Source of the DNA: Desulfuromonas versatilis
GTDB taxonomy: Bacteria; Desulfobacterota; Desulfuromonadia; Desulfuromonadales; NIT-T3
Reading direction: 5' to 3'
Assembly (NCBI RefSeq): GCF_019704135.1
Contig: NZ_AP024355.1
Location: 2,722,001-2,786,000, forward strand
Length of the DNA: 64,000 bases
Below, one piece after another: positions 8,151-17,058 of this stretch. The position numbers were made by a program, and so were the translations under genes. The notes beneath the pieces were generated by a model. The model saw nothing but the letters and a program-made list of their open reading frames with translations. It did not search any database and had not been told where the DNA came from. The stretch's first letter is position 1. The number at the start of each line of letters is the position of its first letter.

Positions 8151-8864
8151 ATGTACAGGAAACGCTTAGCACTGGTTTTTGCCATCCTCTGCCTGCTGGC
8201 GCAGGCAGGCACCGTCCTGGCCGCCGACCAGCCCGTCGCCGACCCGAAGGTCGCCGAGACCTTCCGCCAGGCCTTCCCCCAAGTCGCTTTCCAGGAGATC
8301 TACCCGAGTCCCATCCCCGGCCTGTATGAGGTCCTGGCCGGCAACAAGGTGTTGTATTTCGCTCCCGCCGGCAAACACCTCCTTGTCGGCGACCTCTGGG
8401 ACAGCCAGGGGCGCAACCTCTCCCGGGAACGGATCAACCAGGTGATGTCGAAGAAGGTCGCCGATATCCCCCTGCAGAAGGCCCTGAAAATCGGCGACGG
8501 GCCGAAAACCGTTATTGAGATCACCGATCCCGACTGCCCTTACTGCCGTGAAGCCTCAAGGTTTTTTTCCACCCGAAAAGACGTGACCCGCTACGTCTTT
8601 TTCTTCCCCCTGAGCATCCACCCCGAGGCCGAGGCCAAGGCCCGCTACATCCTCTCCTCGCCCGAGCCCTCTAAGGCCTACGAGGAGGTCATGACCGGCC
8701 AGTTCGACAACAAGCCCCTTCCCGAGTTCAAGGACAACCACCAGCTCGAGACCCACCACCAGATCACCGAGTGGCTGGGAATCCAGGGGACCCCCAATTT
8801 CTGGATCAACGGCGTGTTCATCTCCGGGGCCAATTTTCAGACCATCGAGGAACTGCTCAAGTAA
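8151..8864 (+). CDS. DsbC-like periplasmic thiol:disulfide protein
   Basis: 237 residues. Signal peptide to about residue 24 (cut after VLA), then a DsbC-type dimerisation region (GLYEVLAGNKVLYFAPAGKH, HLLVGDLWDSQGRNL), then a thioredoxin fold with active site CPYC (ITDPDCPYCREA) and a cis-Pro region (GIQGTPNFWING). In this family the protein isomerises wrong disulfides or reduces cytochrome/Cys substrates in the periplasm. No DsbD partner is adjacent. It ends at its own terminator. Confidence 0.88.
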   Translation: MYRKRLALVFAILCLLAQAGTVLAADQPVADPKVAETFRQAFPQVAFQEIYPSPIPGLYEVLAGNKVLYFAPAGKHLLVGDLWDSQGRNLSRERINQVMSKKVADIPLQKALKIGDGPKTVIEITDPDCPYCREASRFFSTRKDVTRYVFFFPLSIHPEAEAKARYILSSPEPSKAYEEVMTGQFDNKPLPEFKDNHQLETHHQITEWLGIQGTPNFWINGVFISGANFQTIEELLK

Positions 8865-8895
8865 CTCCCGCTCGCCCCGCTGCTTGTCTGCCTCC

Positions 8896-8921
8896 GCCCC
8901 GGCCCCGGCCGGGGCTTTTTT
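8896..8921 (+). terminator. Rho-independent terminator after the DsbC-like gene
   Basis: Arms GCCCCGG and CCGGGGC followed by six T residues, about 30 bp after the stop codon. Confidence 0.75.
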
Positions 8922-9049
8922 GTGCGCAACAGGCGGGAGCCGCAAGGGGTGTCAAAATTTGTTTTTGCCGCGGGCCAAATCCCCGGCAGGAACCTTAACC
9001 CCCCGGGGAAACCCCCGTCAACTCCCCGATTCCACGTCTTGAGCTTAAT

Positions 9050-9065
9050 TGGCATTGCTCTTGCT
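9050..9065 (+). promoter_or_regulatory. Sigma-54-type -24/-12 promoter
   Basis: TGGCAT (9050-9055), five bases, TTGCT (9061-9065). The GG and GC dinucleotides have the required spacing. The start of transcription would be near 9076. Confidence 0.5.
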
Positions 9066-9075
9066 ATTTCTATCG

Positions 9076-9133
9076 GGCAAACAACGAATCCTTGGCCCCG
9101 GTGTTTCTCCTCCTGAACCCGGGGTCTTTTTTT
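9076..9133 (+). ncRNA. Candidate short RNA (about 58 nt)
   Basis: Defined only by its signals: a sigma-54-like promoter just upstream and, about 20 bases after the expected start, a hairpin (CCCCGG at 9096-9101 with CCGGGG at 9119-9124) ending in a T-rich run at 9125-9133. There is no ORF inside. It could instead be a leader terminator for the transporter gene downstream. Confidence 0.3.
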
Positions 9134-9268
9134 ATTTCCTGCATCTGCTGAAATGGTCTCCCCCCGGCCCCGCCAGATTCCCATGGGCAGACCAGCCCGC
9201 CTCTGCTATAGTTTTCACCTGAATTCATCCTGCGTTCGGCAGGCTCCCCACCACACGAAAGGTCTTCC

Positions 9269-10570
9269 ATGTTCCGCACCCCCAGAGACAAGGCCTGGTT
9301 CGGCTGGTGCATGTACGATTGGGCTAACTCGGCCTTTGCCACCGTCATACTGGCTTCGGTTCTCCCCGTCTATCTGGCCGGGCTGGTCCCGGCACAAGGG
9401 GCGACCCTTTCCCTTTTCGGCCTGACCCATACCCTGCCGGCGAGCGCCCTGTGGGGCTACACGGTTTCGTTTTCCATGCTCCTGGTGGCGGTTTCGGCCC
9501 CCTGGCTGGGCGCCAGGGCCGACCATCGGGGGCTGCGGCGCCGGCTGCTGATCGTGTTCGGGTTGATCGGCGCCGTTGCTACCTCCCTGCTGTGTCTGAC
9601 CGGACCGGGCGATTACCTGCTGGTGGCCGGCCTGTTCGTGGTGGCCAATGTCGGTTTTGCCGCCGGAAACATCTTCTACAACGCCTTTCTTCCCGCCCTG
9701 GCCCAGGGTCCGGAGCTCGACCGGCTTTCGGCAAGGGGCTTCGCCCTTGGCTACCTGGGGGGCGGCCTGATGCTGCTGATCGCCTTCGTGCTGATCCAGG
9801 GGTTTTCCTGGTTCGGCTTCAGCGACCGCGCCGCCGCCACCCGCGCCGCTTTTCTGCTCACCGGCCTGTGGTGGGGAGGGTTCGCCCTGCCGACCTTCTT
9901 TTTTGTGCGCGAGGAGGTCTTCGTCCACCCCCCGGGGCCGCTGCTCAAGGGGCTGAAGGGCTACCTGAACACCTTCGCCCAGATTCGCAGGTATCCGGAT
10001 CTACTTATTTTTCTGGTGGCGTTCCTGTTTTACAACGACGGCATCCAGACGGTAATCGCCGTATCGGCCATATTCGGTCGGGAGGAGCTCGGCCTGTCGC
10101 AGACGACGATCCTCGGCACCTTCCTGATGATCCAGTTCGTCGCCATGCCGGGGTCTTTGCTGTTCGGCCGGGCCGCCGAACGCTGGGGGGCCAAGCGCGC
10201 GATCATGGTCGGGCTGGTGCTGTTCGTGGCGGTGACCATTTACGCCTACAGCATGCGGGAGGGGTGGGAGTTCTGGGTGCTCGGCTTCGTGGTGGCTTTG
10301 ATTTTCGGCGGCTGCCAGGCGATCAGCCGCTCGCTCTACGCCGCCCTCATCCCCCCGGGTAAAACCGCTGAATTTTTCGCTTTCTACGCCATCAGCGGCA
10401 AGTTCGCCTCGATCTTCGGTCCCCTGGTCTTCGCCCTGATCGCCGACCTGACCGGCTCGACCCGCCTGTCCATCCTGGCCCTGGCCCTGTTTTTCCTGCT
10501 CGGCCTGGTTCTTCTGGCCCTGGTGGACGTCGCCAGGGGCACCGCCGCCGCCCAAGGAGAGATGCCATGA
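9269..10570 (+). CDS. UMF1-type MFS transporter (Atg22-like)
   Basis: 433 residues with about twelve membrane segments. The opening WFGWCMYDWANSAFATVI is the hallmark of the UMF1 family (vacuole effluxer Atg22-like) of the major facilitator superfamily. Other family segments are NVGFAAGNIFYNAFLP, GYLGGGLML and GGCQAISRSLYAALIPPGKTAEFFAFY. Substrates of bacterial members are mostly unknown. The stop codon overlaps the start of the glycerophosphodiesterase by 4 bp, which suggests transport of glycerophosphodiesters or their products; that is inference. Confidence 0.88.
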   Translation: MFRTPRDKAWFGWCMYDWANSAFATVILASVLPVYLAGLVPAQGATLSLFGLTHTLPASALWGYTVSFSMLLVAVSAPWLGARADHRGLRRRLLIVFGLIGAVATSLLCLTGPGDYLLVAGLFVVANVGFAAGNIFYNAFLPALAQGPELDRLSARGFALGYLGGGLMLLIAFVLIQGFSWFGFSDRAAATRAAFLLTGLWWGGFALPTFFFVREEVFVHPPGPLLKGLKGYLNTFAQIRRYPDLLIFLVAFLFYNDGIQTVIAVSAIFGREELGLSQTTILGTFLMIQFVAMPGSLLFGRAAERWGAKRAIMVGLVLFVAVTIYAYSMREGWEFWVLGFVVALIFGGCQAISRSLYAALIPPGKTAEFFAFYAISGKFASIFGPLVFALIADLTGSTRLSILALALFFLLGLVLLALVDVARGTAAAQGEMP

Positions 10571-11364
10571 CCTCGGTTTACCTGAAACCGCCCCCCCCGC
10601 GCCTCTTCGGCCACCGGGGCGCCTCGGCCCATTTTCCGGAAAACACCCTGCCGGCGTTCCGAGCTGCCGTCGAGGCGGGGATGCCCTACCTCGAGATGGA
10701 CGTCTGGGCGACCGCCGACGGGGCGGTTGTGGTCCATCACGATGAAACCCTCCAGCGCCTCTGCGGGGTCGATCGCCGGGTGTCCGAAATCACCCTGGCT
10801 GAGCTCAGACGGATGGATGCCGGCTGGGGGTTCACTCCGGATGGAGGGGGCCACCCGTTTCGCGGCAAAGGAATCACCGTACCGACCCTTGACGAGGTGC
10901 TGAAAGAGTTTCCAACCGCCTTCTGCAACATCGAGATCAAGCAAAGCGCCCCTTCCATCGAGCAGCTGGTCCTGGATACGGTCAGGGGTGCAGGGATGGA
11001 GGCTCGGGTGCTGCTGGCTGCCGAACAGGACGCCATCATGACCCGCCTGCGCCCCCTGTGCGGCACCATCCCCACCAGCCTGAGCTACGGGGAGACCGCG
11101 GCGTTTTTCGCCTGGCTGGGCGGGGGGTGCAAGGGAGACTACCAACCGCCGGGGGTGGCCCTGCAGATCCCGGAGACCTGGGGCGGTCGTTTGCTGGTCA
11201 GCGCCGAGTCGGTGCAGGCCGCCCATGCGGTCGGGCTCGAGGTCCACGTTTGGACCGTCAATGACCCGCAATCCGTGGAGCGCCTGCTCAAGCTGGGGGT
11301 GGACGGCCTGATGAGTGATTATCCGGAGATGCTGGCTGGGGTGGCGGGGAAACACAAGGATTGA
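10567..11364 (+). CDS. Glycerophosphodiester phosphodiesterase
   Basis: 265 residues. Hydrolyses glycerophosphodiesters to glycerol-3-phosphate and an alcohol. The GDPD core is intact: HRGASAHFPENTLPAF, then the metal-binding LEMDVW, and the second catalytic His in VVVHHDETLQR; later FCNIEIK and the C-terminal VWTVNDP and GVDGLMSDYPE. There is no signal peptide, so the enzyme is cytoplasmic and its substrate must be imported, fitting the transporter it overlaps (shared ATGA). Confidence 0.93.
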   Translation: MTSVYLKPPPPRLFGHRGASAHFPENTLPAFRAAVEAGMPYLEMDVWATADGAVVVHHDETLQRLCGVDRRVSEITLAELRRMDAGWGFTPDGGGHPFRGKGITVPTLDEVLKEFPTAFCNIEIKQSAPSIEQLVLDTVRGAGMEARVLLAAEQDAIMTRLRPLCGTIPTSLSYGETAAFFAWLGGGCKGDYQPPGVALQIPETWGGRLLVSAESVQAAHAVGLEVHVWTVNDPQSVERLLKLGVDGLMSDYPEMLAGVAGKHKD

Positions 11365-11429
11365 TGAAAATCGAATAGCCCTCAAACGTTTTGTCTTTTC
11401 GAGCTAGAGATTGAAGAGTCGTCTCGGTC

Positions 11430-12389
11430 TTAGGCAGGATGGGCAGAACCGAGGGAGCGCTGGATTTCCTGGAATTGGGGATCGACAGCGAGAACAGCCA
11501 GGAAATCCTCCGGCGGGGGAGTGGTGAGGGTCAGGATCTCCGCCGAGCAGGGGTGCCGGAAGCTGAGGCGGAAAGCATGGAGCATATGCCGGGGTACCGG
11601 CAGGCTGCGGCTTCCGGCCTCAACCAGCATCGGCCCGCCATAGAGTTCGTCGCCCAGCAGGGGGAACCCCTCCCCGGCCAGGTGTGCGCGGATCTGGTGG
11701 GTGCGCCCGGTACGCGGCCGCGCCTCCACCAGGCTGAAGGTCGCGCCCCGGCCAAGCAGGCGAAAATCGGTCTGGGCCGGCTGGCCGCCGCTTCTCACCG
11801 CAAGGGTACGCCCCCGGGCAGCGGCCCGCAGGTGGTTGGCGACCGAAAAACTCACCGGCGGGTGCCCGGTCACCAGGGCCAGGTAGGTCTTTTGCACCTC
11901 GCGCCCGGAGAACTGCCGGGCCAACGCGAGGTTGGCCCCGCCGTCGAGGGCAAACAGCAGCAACCCCGAGGTGTCGACGTCCAGCCGGTGCAGCAGGATC
12001 GGCCTGCCGCCCCCGGTTTGGTCGAGGTGGCCGCAAACCCAGTCCAGAGCATTGGGGCGCAGCGAGCCCGTCGGGTGGCTTTCCATCCCCGCCGGCTTGC
12101 ACAGGGCCAGCAGGTGCTCGTCGGCAAACACGACCTGGGGTTCGATTACAGTTTCAGCCGCGGTGCTGCGCTCCACGGTGAGCCGAACGGTTTCTCCTCC
12201 TGCCAGCAGGTGGGAGGCGCGCTTTACCACCCGGCCATCGACAAACACCTGCCCGCCGTCAAGGGCCCTTTTCACCGCCTTGCGGCTGACCCCCTCGAGG
12301 GAGCGGGCCAGAAACAGATCGAGCCGCTCGCCGGCCGCCTCCGGCCCGGGGCAGAGGGTCTCGCGGGACTGGACGGTGGCGGCGTTCAA
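11430..12389 (-). CDS. RluA/RluD-family pseudouridine synthase
   Basis: 319 residues from a TTG start at 12389 that overlaps the mtaB stop; AAGGGG lies seven bases before it. An S4 RNA-binding domain comes first (ERLDLFLARSL ... GQVFVDGRVVKRASHLL), then the catalytic domain with HRLDVDTSGLLLFA (catalytic Asp), TYLALV and RTGRTHQIRAHLA. It isomerises uridine in rRNA or tRNA; the exact site cannot be told. It is the last gene of the cysE-to-rluA run. Confidence 0.9.
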   Translation of the reverse strand: MNAATVQSRETLCPGPEAAGERLDLFLARSLEGVSRKAVKRALDGGQVFVDGRVVKRASHLLAGGETVRLTVERSTAAETVIEPQVVFADEHLLALCKPAGMESHPTGSLRPNALDWVCGHLDQTGGGRPILLHRLDVDTSGLLLFALDGGANLALARQFSGREVQKTYLALVTGHPPVSFSVANHLRAAARGRTLAVRSGGQPAQTDFRLLGRGATFSLVEARPRTGRTHQIRAHLAGEGFPLLGDELYGGPMLVEAGSRSLPVPRHMLHAFRLSFRHPCSAEILTLTTPPPEDFLAVLAVDPQFQEIQRSLGSAHPA

Positions 12390-13681
12390 AGCAGCTGCCC
12401 CTTGAGCCCGGCCAGCGTCCACTCCCGCACCCGCACCCGGGTCAAGGAGCCTTCCAAGCCCTCGGGCCCGGCGAACAGCACCGACAGGTAGTTGCGGCTC
12501 AGCCCCCGGTACAGCCCCCCTTCCCTCCCCCCTTCGACCACCACTTCGAGTTCCGCCCCGATAAACCGTTCGGCGAAAAGACGATTCTTCTCCTCGCCGA
12601 GGGCGCGCAGGCGGGCGGCCCGCAGCTTGACGACATCGCCGGACAGCTGCCCGCTCATGGTGGCGGCGGGGGTTCCCGGGCGGCGGCTGAAGGGAAAGAC
12701 GTGCAGATGGCTCACCGGAAGGCTTTCGATCAGGCGGCAGGTGTTTTCGAACTCCCCTTCGGTTTCCCCGGGGAACCCGGCAATGACGTCGAGGCCGATG
12801 GCCGCGGTGGGCATCCGCCCGTGGATTCGGTCGATCAGCCCCTTGAAAAAGGCGGTGGTGTAGTGGCGGTTCATCCTCTGGAGCACCCCGTCGTCGCCGG
12901 CCTGCAGGGGGACGTGGAAATGCCCGCAGAGGATCGGCGATTCGGCGACCAGTTCGATGAGTTCTGGGGGAATCTCGGTGGGCTCGATAGACCCCAGCCG
13001 CAACCGGCGCAGGTCGGTTTCGCTCTGTACCCGGCGCACCAGCTCCACCAGGCTGCTGCGCGGCTCCAGGTCCTCGCCGTAGCGGCCGATGTGGATGCCG
13101 GTGAGCACGACCTCGGCATACCGGGAGTCGCTGAACCCTGCAACCTGCGCCACCACCTGGTCCGCGCTCAGCGAGCGGCTGCTGCCCCGGGCGTAGGGGA
13201 TGATGCAGTAGGAGCAGAAGGCGTCGCAGCCGTTCTGGATCTGCACGAAGGCGCGGCTGCGTTCGGCGAAGCTGGACAGGGACAGGGGGACGGCCTCCCG
13301 GGAGCGGCGAATGTCCGAAACCGCGACCCGCTGCTCTTCGTCGTCCTCGTCGAGGTAGCGCAGAAAGTCTTTCTTTTCGTCGTTGCCGAGCACCAGCGCC
13401 ACCCCGGGGATGGCCTTGAGCGCCTGGGGATCGACCTGGGCGTAGCAGCCGGTCACCACCACCCGGCAGTCGATGTTGAGCCGCCGGGCGCGGCGCACCA
13501 GGTTGCGCGACTGGGAATCGGTGGCCGCGGTCACGGTGCAGGTGTTGACGATCACCAGCTCGGCCCCTTCCTCGAAAGGGACGACCTGGTACCCGGCTTC
13601 GCGCAGCCGCTCCTCGATGGCGGCCGATTCGAACTGGTTGGTCTTGCACCCCAGGGTGGCGATGGAGACGGTACGGCTCAT
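12386..13681 (-). CDS. mtaB: tRNA t6A37 C2-methylthiotransferase (MtaB type)
   Basis: 431 residues. UPF0004 domain at the N-terminus with Cys ligands ([24 protein letters not shown]), a radical-SAM domain with CxxxCxxC (CDAFCSYC) and a C-terminal TRAM-like segment. It adds a methylthio group to ct6A/t6A at position 37 of tRNAs. The N-terminal LGCKTNQ and IPYARG point to MtaB rather than MiaB or RimO. It needs two Fe-S clusters, consistent with sitting behind nifS-nifU. ATGA overlap with mnmA. Confidence 0.9.
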   Translation of the reverse strand: MSRTVSIATLGCKTNQFESAAIEERLREAGYQVVPFEEGAELVIVNTCTVTAATDSQSRNLVRRARRLNIDCRVVVTGCYAQVDPQALKAIPGVALVLGNDEKKDFLRYLDEDDEEQRVAVSDIRRSREAVPLSLSSFAERSRAFVQIQNGCDAFCSYCIIPYARGSSRSLSADQVVAQVAGFSDSRYAEVVLTGIHIGRYGEDLEPRSSLVELVRRVQSETDLRRLRLGSIEPTEIPPELIELVAESPILCGHFHVPLQAGDDGVLQRMNRHYTTAFFKGLIDRIHGRMPTAAIGLDVIAGFPGETEGEFENTCRLIESLPVSHLHVFPFSRRPGTPAATMSGQLSGDVVKLRAARLRALGEEKNRLFAERFIGAELEVVVEGGREGGLYRGLSRNYLSVLFAGPEGLEGSLTRVRVREWTLAGLKGQLL

Positions 13682-14760
13682 TCGATCCACCCCCCGCCGA
13701 GCACCTGGTCGCCTTGGTAGAAGACCGCCGCCTGGCCGGGCGTGATGCCCCGCTGGGCCTGGGCAAAGACGACCCGGGCCCGTCCTCCCGGCAGGGGGGT
13801 GATGGTCGCCGGCACCTCGCTGTGCCGGTAGCGGATGCGGCAGCGCGCCTCAATCGCCCCCGAGGGTTCGGGAATATGCCAGTTGACCTGGTGGACGCTG
13901 AGTTCCGAGCGCTGCAAGTGTTCCTGCTCGCCGACCACCACCTGCCTGTTTTCGGCATCGATGCCGACCACGAACAGCGGCTGATGCCAGCCGATCCCGA
14001 GGCCCCGGCGCTGGCCGACGGTATAGCGGTAGGTCCCCTGGTGACTGCCCAGCACCTGCCCGGAGACATGCACGATCTCGCCGTTCATGGCCCCTGCGCC
14101 CCGCTCCTCTTCGAGAAAGCGCACGTAATCGCCGTCGGGCACGAAGCAGATATCCTGGCTCTCGGCCTTCTCGGCGACCCGCAGGTTGAAGCGGGCGGCG
14201 TGGGCCCGCACCTCCTCCTTGGTCATCCCGCCCAGGGGGAAGAGCACCCGGGCCATCTGGGGCTGGGTCAGGGTGAACAGGAAATAGCTCTGGTCCTTGG
14301 CCGGATCGAGCCCCTTGCGCAGGCAATGGCGCTCGCCGTCCTGCTCGATCCGGGCGTAATGCCCGGTGGCCAGGCAGTCGGCCTCCAGCTCCCGCGCCCG
14401 GCGCAGCAGCAGCTCGAACTTGAGCACCTGGTTGCAGAGCACGCAGGGGTTGGGGGTGCGCCCGGCGAAGTAGTCGTCGCAGAAGCGGTCGATGACCTCG
14501 CGCTGGAAATCCTTCTCGAAGTTCACCACGTAAAACGGGATGTCGAGGCTCTCGGCCACCCGGCGGGCGTCATACACGTCGTCGAGGGAACAGCAGGTGC
14601 CGAAGGTTTCGCCGTGCTCCGCGGTAAAGGAGGAATAGTCCCAGATCTGCATCGTCATGCCGATGACCTCGTGCCCCTGCTCCTTGAGCAGTGCGGCGGT
14701 AACCGAGGAGTCCACTCCGCCGCTCATGGCCACGACGATTCGTTTTTTTCTTTCCAGCAT
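13678..14760 (-). CDS. mnmA: tRNA-specific 2-thiouridylase
   Basis: 360 residues. Puts sulfur on U34 of tRNAs for Lys, Glu and Gln. Pyrophosphatase-loop [10 protein letters not shown] at the N-terminus, the catalytic Cys pair (NPCVLCNQ and later [13 protein letters not shown]) and GHYARI are all present. Sulfur comes from a cysteine desulfurase, here probably the NifS encoded upstream in the same run. The start ATG at 14760 is preferred over one six codons upstream because the family begins just before the SGGVDS loop. Confidence 0.95.
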   Translation of the reverse strand: MLERKKRIVVAMSGGVDSSVTAALLKEQGHEVIGMTMQIWDYSSFTAEHGETFGTCCSLDDVYDARRVAESLDIPFYVVNFEKDFQREVIDRFCDDYFAGRTPNPCVLCNQVLKFELLLRRARELEADCLATGHYARIEQDGERHCLRKGLDPAKDQSYFLFTLTQPQMARVLFPLGGMTKEEVRAHAARFNLRVAEKAESQDICFVPDGDYVRFLEEERGAGAMNGEIVHVSGQVLGSHQGTYRYTVGQRRGLGIGWHQPLFVVGIDAENRQVVVGEQEHLQRSELSVHQVNWHIPEPSGAIEARCRIRYRHSEVPATITPLPGGRARVVFAQAQRGITPGQAAVFYQGDQVLGGGWIE

Positions 14761-14778
14761 GGAATTCCCGACAAGCAC

Positions 14779-14824
14779 AAGGAGGGCGATCCGCCCCGGT
14801 CATCCCGGGGCGAAGGCCCTCCTT
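14779..14824. other. Nested hairpin between nifU and mnmA
   Basis: Outer arms AAGGAGGGC and GCCCTCCTT enclose inner arms GCCCCGG and CCGGGGC. There is no T run on the minus strand, so this is not a standard terminator; it may be an RNA processing or stability site that tunes mnmA relative to nifU. Confidence 0.5.
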
Positions 14825-14832
14825 GGAAAACG

Positions 14833-14911
14833 GTGAACTGTGGACCGTGATCAGTGGTCAGTTTAAAGCTCCTGGCTTTTTCTGCTCACTGCCCACGGTC
14901 CACTGTCCACT
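14833..14911. repeat. Imperfect inverted repeat with TGGTCAG-type units
   Basis: The left part (14833-14861, with TGTGGACCGTGATCAGTGGT) pairs with the right part (14882-14911, with CACGGTCCACTGTCC). The unit resembles the GTCAGTG tandem at 38112-38145. It looks like a dispersed intergenic repeat, inserted just after the nifU stop. Confidence 0.55.
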
Positions 14912-14915
14912 GGTT

Positions 14916-15287
14916 TTAAGCCCCGTGCGTTTCCTTGTAATTCTTGATCGCCTCGTGCAGGGCGTCGGCGGCCAGGTTCGAACAGTGCATCTTCTGCGCG
15001 GGCAGCCCGTCGAGGGCTTCGGCAACGGCCGCGTTGGTCAGCTCCAGGGCCTCGTCGATGGTCTTGCCCAGGGCCATCTCGGTAACCATGGAAGAGGTGG
15101 CGATGGCCGCGCCGCACCCGAAGGTCTTGAACTTGATGTCCTTGATGACGTTATCCTCGACCTTGAGAAAGATCTTCATGATGTCGCCGCAGGAGGCGTT
15201 GCCGACCTCCCCGACCCCGTCGGCGTTATCGATCTCCCCGACGTTGCGGGGGTTGGAGAAGTGGTCCATGACCTTTTCGGTGTACAT
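14916..15287 (-). CDS. nifU: NifU/IscU-type Fe-S cluster scaffold
   Basis: 123 residues, the length of a stand-alone IscU-like scaffold rather than full NifU. The three cluster Cys are present (NASCGD, FGCGAAIA, HCSNLAADAL), as is the adjacent Asp in SCGD. It receives sulfur from the NifS encoded 42 bp upstream and passes [2Fe-2S]/[4Fe-4S] clusters to apoproteins. Clients in this same operon would include MtaB and the regulator. Confidence 0.94.
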   Translation of the reverse strand: MYTEKVMDHFSNPRNVGEIDNADGVGEVGNASCGDIMKIFLKVEDNVIKDIKFKTFGCGAAIATSSMVTEMALGKTIDEALELTNAAVAEALDGLPAQKMHCSNLAADALHEAIKNYKETHGA

Positions 15288-15329
15288 GTCTCGTGGCTCC
15301 TTTCGAATATCAGGCTGAAGTCTTGTGAT

Positions 15330-16538
15330 TTATACGCTGCGAATCACCCGGCATTCGTCACAGGTGAGGGGTTTGCCCTGGCGGTTGTAAAGCGGGCTCA
15401 TCTGCCGCAGGCGCTCGATGATTGCGGGGAGTTCCTGCAGCACGAAATCGATGTCTTCCTCGGTGGTTTCGGGCCCCAGGCTGAAGCGGGTGCTGGAATG
15501 GGCGAGCAGCACGTCGACGCACATCGCCCCCATCACGTGGGAGGGCTCCAGCGAGCCCGAGGTGCAGGCCGACCCGGAGGAGGCGGCGATCCCCTTCATG
15601 TCGAGGTTGAGCAGCAGCGACTCCCCCTCGATATAGGCGAAGCTGACGTTCAGGGTGTTGGGCAACCGCAGGGTGGGATGGCCGTTGACCTTGATCTCGG
15701 GGACCTGTTCGCGGATCCCCTGCTCCAGCTTGTCGCGCAGCCGCTTCATTTTGGCGGCGCACTCTTCGAGCTGGGCGCCGGCCAGATCGCAGGCCACGCC
15801 GAGCCCGACGATACCGGCGACGTTGTGGGTGCCGGCCCGGCGGTTGCGCTCCTGGTGACCACCGTGCAGCAGCGGGGTCATCTTGGTGCCGCGGCGGATG
15901 TAGATGGCGCCGACCCCTTTGGGAGCCCCGATCTTGTGTCCCGAGAGCACCAGCAGGTCGACGTTGGCCTTCTGCACGTCGACGGGGACCTTGCCCACCG
16001 CCTGTACGGCGTCGGTGTGAAAGCGCACCTTGTATTTGCGGGCGATGGCGCCGATCTCCTCGATGGGGAACAGGGTGCCGGTCTCGTTGTTGCCCCACAT
16101 GACCGAGATCAGGATGGTCTGATCGGTGATCGCCGCCTCGAGTTCCTTGAGGTCGATCATGCCGTCGGCATCGACGCCGAGATAGGTAATCCGGCACCCC
16201 TGCTTCTCGAGGGCCTGGCAGGTGTTGAGCACCGCCGGGTGCTCGACCTTGGTGGTGATGATGTGGTTTCCCTTGTCCCGGAGAGCTTCGACGGTCCCCT
16301 TGATGGCAAAGTTGTCACCCTCGCTGCCGCAGGAGACGAAGACCACCTCCGCGGGCGAGCAGTTCAAAAGTTTCGCCACCTGCTCGCGCCCCTTCTCGAC
16401 GGCGCCGGCGACGGCGCGCCCCGCCCAGTGCACGCTGGAGGGGTTGCCGAACTGCTCCCGGAAAAAGGGGAGCATGGCGTCCAGCACTTCCGGGCGCACC
16501 TGGGTGGTGGCATTGTTGTCAAGGTAAATCCGTTTCAT
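15330..16538 (-). CDS. nifS: Cysteine desulfurase, NifS type
   Basis: 402 residues. PLP enzyme that takes sulfur from cysteine. It begins MKRIYLDNNATTQ, has the PLP His in TTKVEHPAV, the Schiff-base Lys in VLSGHKIGAPKG and the persulfide Cys in SSGSACTSGSLEPSHVM. The tail carries an additional CDEC pair (PLTCDECRVIRSV), beyond the usual end of the fold. It lies between the iscR-like gene and nifU and supplies sulfur for clusters and, via MnmA, tRNA. Confidence 0.95.
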   Translation of the reverse strand: MKRIYLDNNATTQVRPEVLDAMLPFFREQFGNPSSVHWAGRAVAGAVEKGREQVAKLLNCSPAEVVFVSCGSEGDNFAIKGTVEALRDKGNHIITTKVEHPAVLNTCQALEKQGCRITYLGVDADGMIDLKELEAAITDQTILISVMWGNNETGTLFPIEEIGAIARKYKVRFHTDAVQAVGKVPVDVQKANVDLLVLSGHKIGAPKGVGAIYIRRGTKMTPLLHGGHQERNRRAGTHNVAGIVGLGVACDLAGAQLEECAAKMKRLRDKLEQGIREQVPEIKVNGHPTLRLPNTLNVSFAYIEGESLLLNLDMKGIAASSGSACTSGSLEPSHVMGAMCVDVLLAHSSTRFSLGPETTEEDIDFVLQELPAIIERLRQMSPLYNRQGKPLTCDECRVIRSV

Positions 16539-16623
16539 TTCGGTTCCTCCGGTTTTTATTGTAGACGGCCCGCCGCGGCGGACCTCAACCTGATAAATTC
16601 TCTCCCTCGGCCGCAGGCGGCGC

Positions 16624-17055
16624 TCAGGCCCCCTCGCCGCCCAGCCGTCCCCTGGCTTCCCGGGTCAGGTCCTCGAGGGTGATCGAGGAGAGAAAGCCGC
16701 GAATCCGTTCGCCGAGGCCGTGCCAGACCGTGTGGGTGATGCACTGGTCGCTGCAGGCGCACTTGCCGTCGTTATCCATGCAGGAGACGGGGACCAGGGT
16801 CTCTTCGACGCTGTCGATGATCTGGTCGACCCGGATCTGCGAGGCGGGCCTGGCCAGCAGATACCCCCCGCCGGGGCCGCGGACGCTGGTGACGATCTTG
16901 CCCCTGCGCAACTTGACGAAGAGCTGCTCGAGGTAGGTCAGCGAGATCTCCTCACGGGCGGCGATGTCCCGGATCGACACCGGTTCGTCCTCGCCGTAGA
17001 GGTGCAGGCTGACCATGGCGCGCACCGCGTACTGGGCCTTGGTGGAAAGCCGCAT
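16624..17055 (-). CDS. iscR: Rrf2-family Fe-S regulator, IscR-like
   Basis: 143 residues. Winged helix at the N-terminus (MRLSTKAQYAVRAMVSLHLY, SLTYLEQLFVKLRRGKIVTSVRGPGGGY). A cluster-ligand region near residue 92 has four Cys followed by a His (VSCMDNDGKCACSDQCITH), close to the IscR Cx5-6Cx5 pattern plus His. It probably senses Fe-S status and represses this operon through the site at 17863-17887. It starts 3 bp after the cysE stop. Confidence 0.9.
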   Translation of the reverse strand: MRLSTKAQYAVRAMVSLHLYGEDEPVSIRDIAAREEISLTYLEQLFVKLRRGKIVTSVRGPGGGYLLARPASQIRVDQIIDSVEETLVPVSCMDNDGKCACSDQCITHTVWHGLGERIRGFLSSITLEDLTREARGRLGGEGA

Positions 17056-17058
17056 GGA

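Larger units (their letters stand above)
8922..9268. other. Gene-free stretch with a promoter and terminator
   Basis: No protein-coding gene seen. It contains a sigma-54-like promoter at 9050-9065, a hairpin plus T run at 9096-9133, and a TATAGT near 9209 that might serve the transporter gene. Confidence 0.5.

Noticed and set aside
12390-14069. An apparent long N-terminal extension of the RluA-type gene through mtaB into mnmA
   Set aside because: This part is mtaB and mnmA read in the wrong frame; RluA homology starts at the TTG at 12389.
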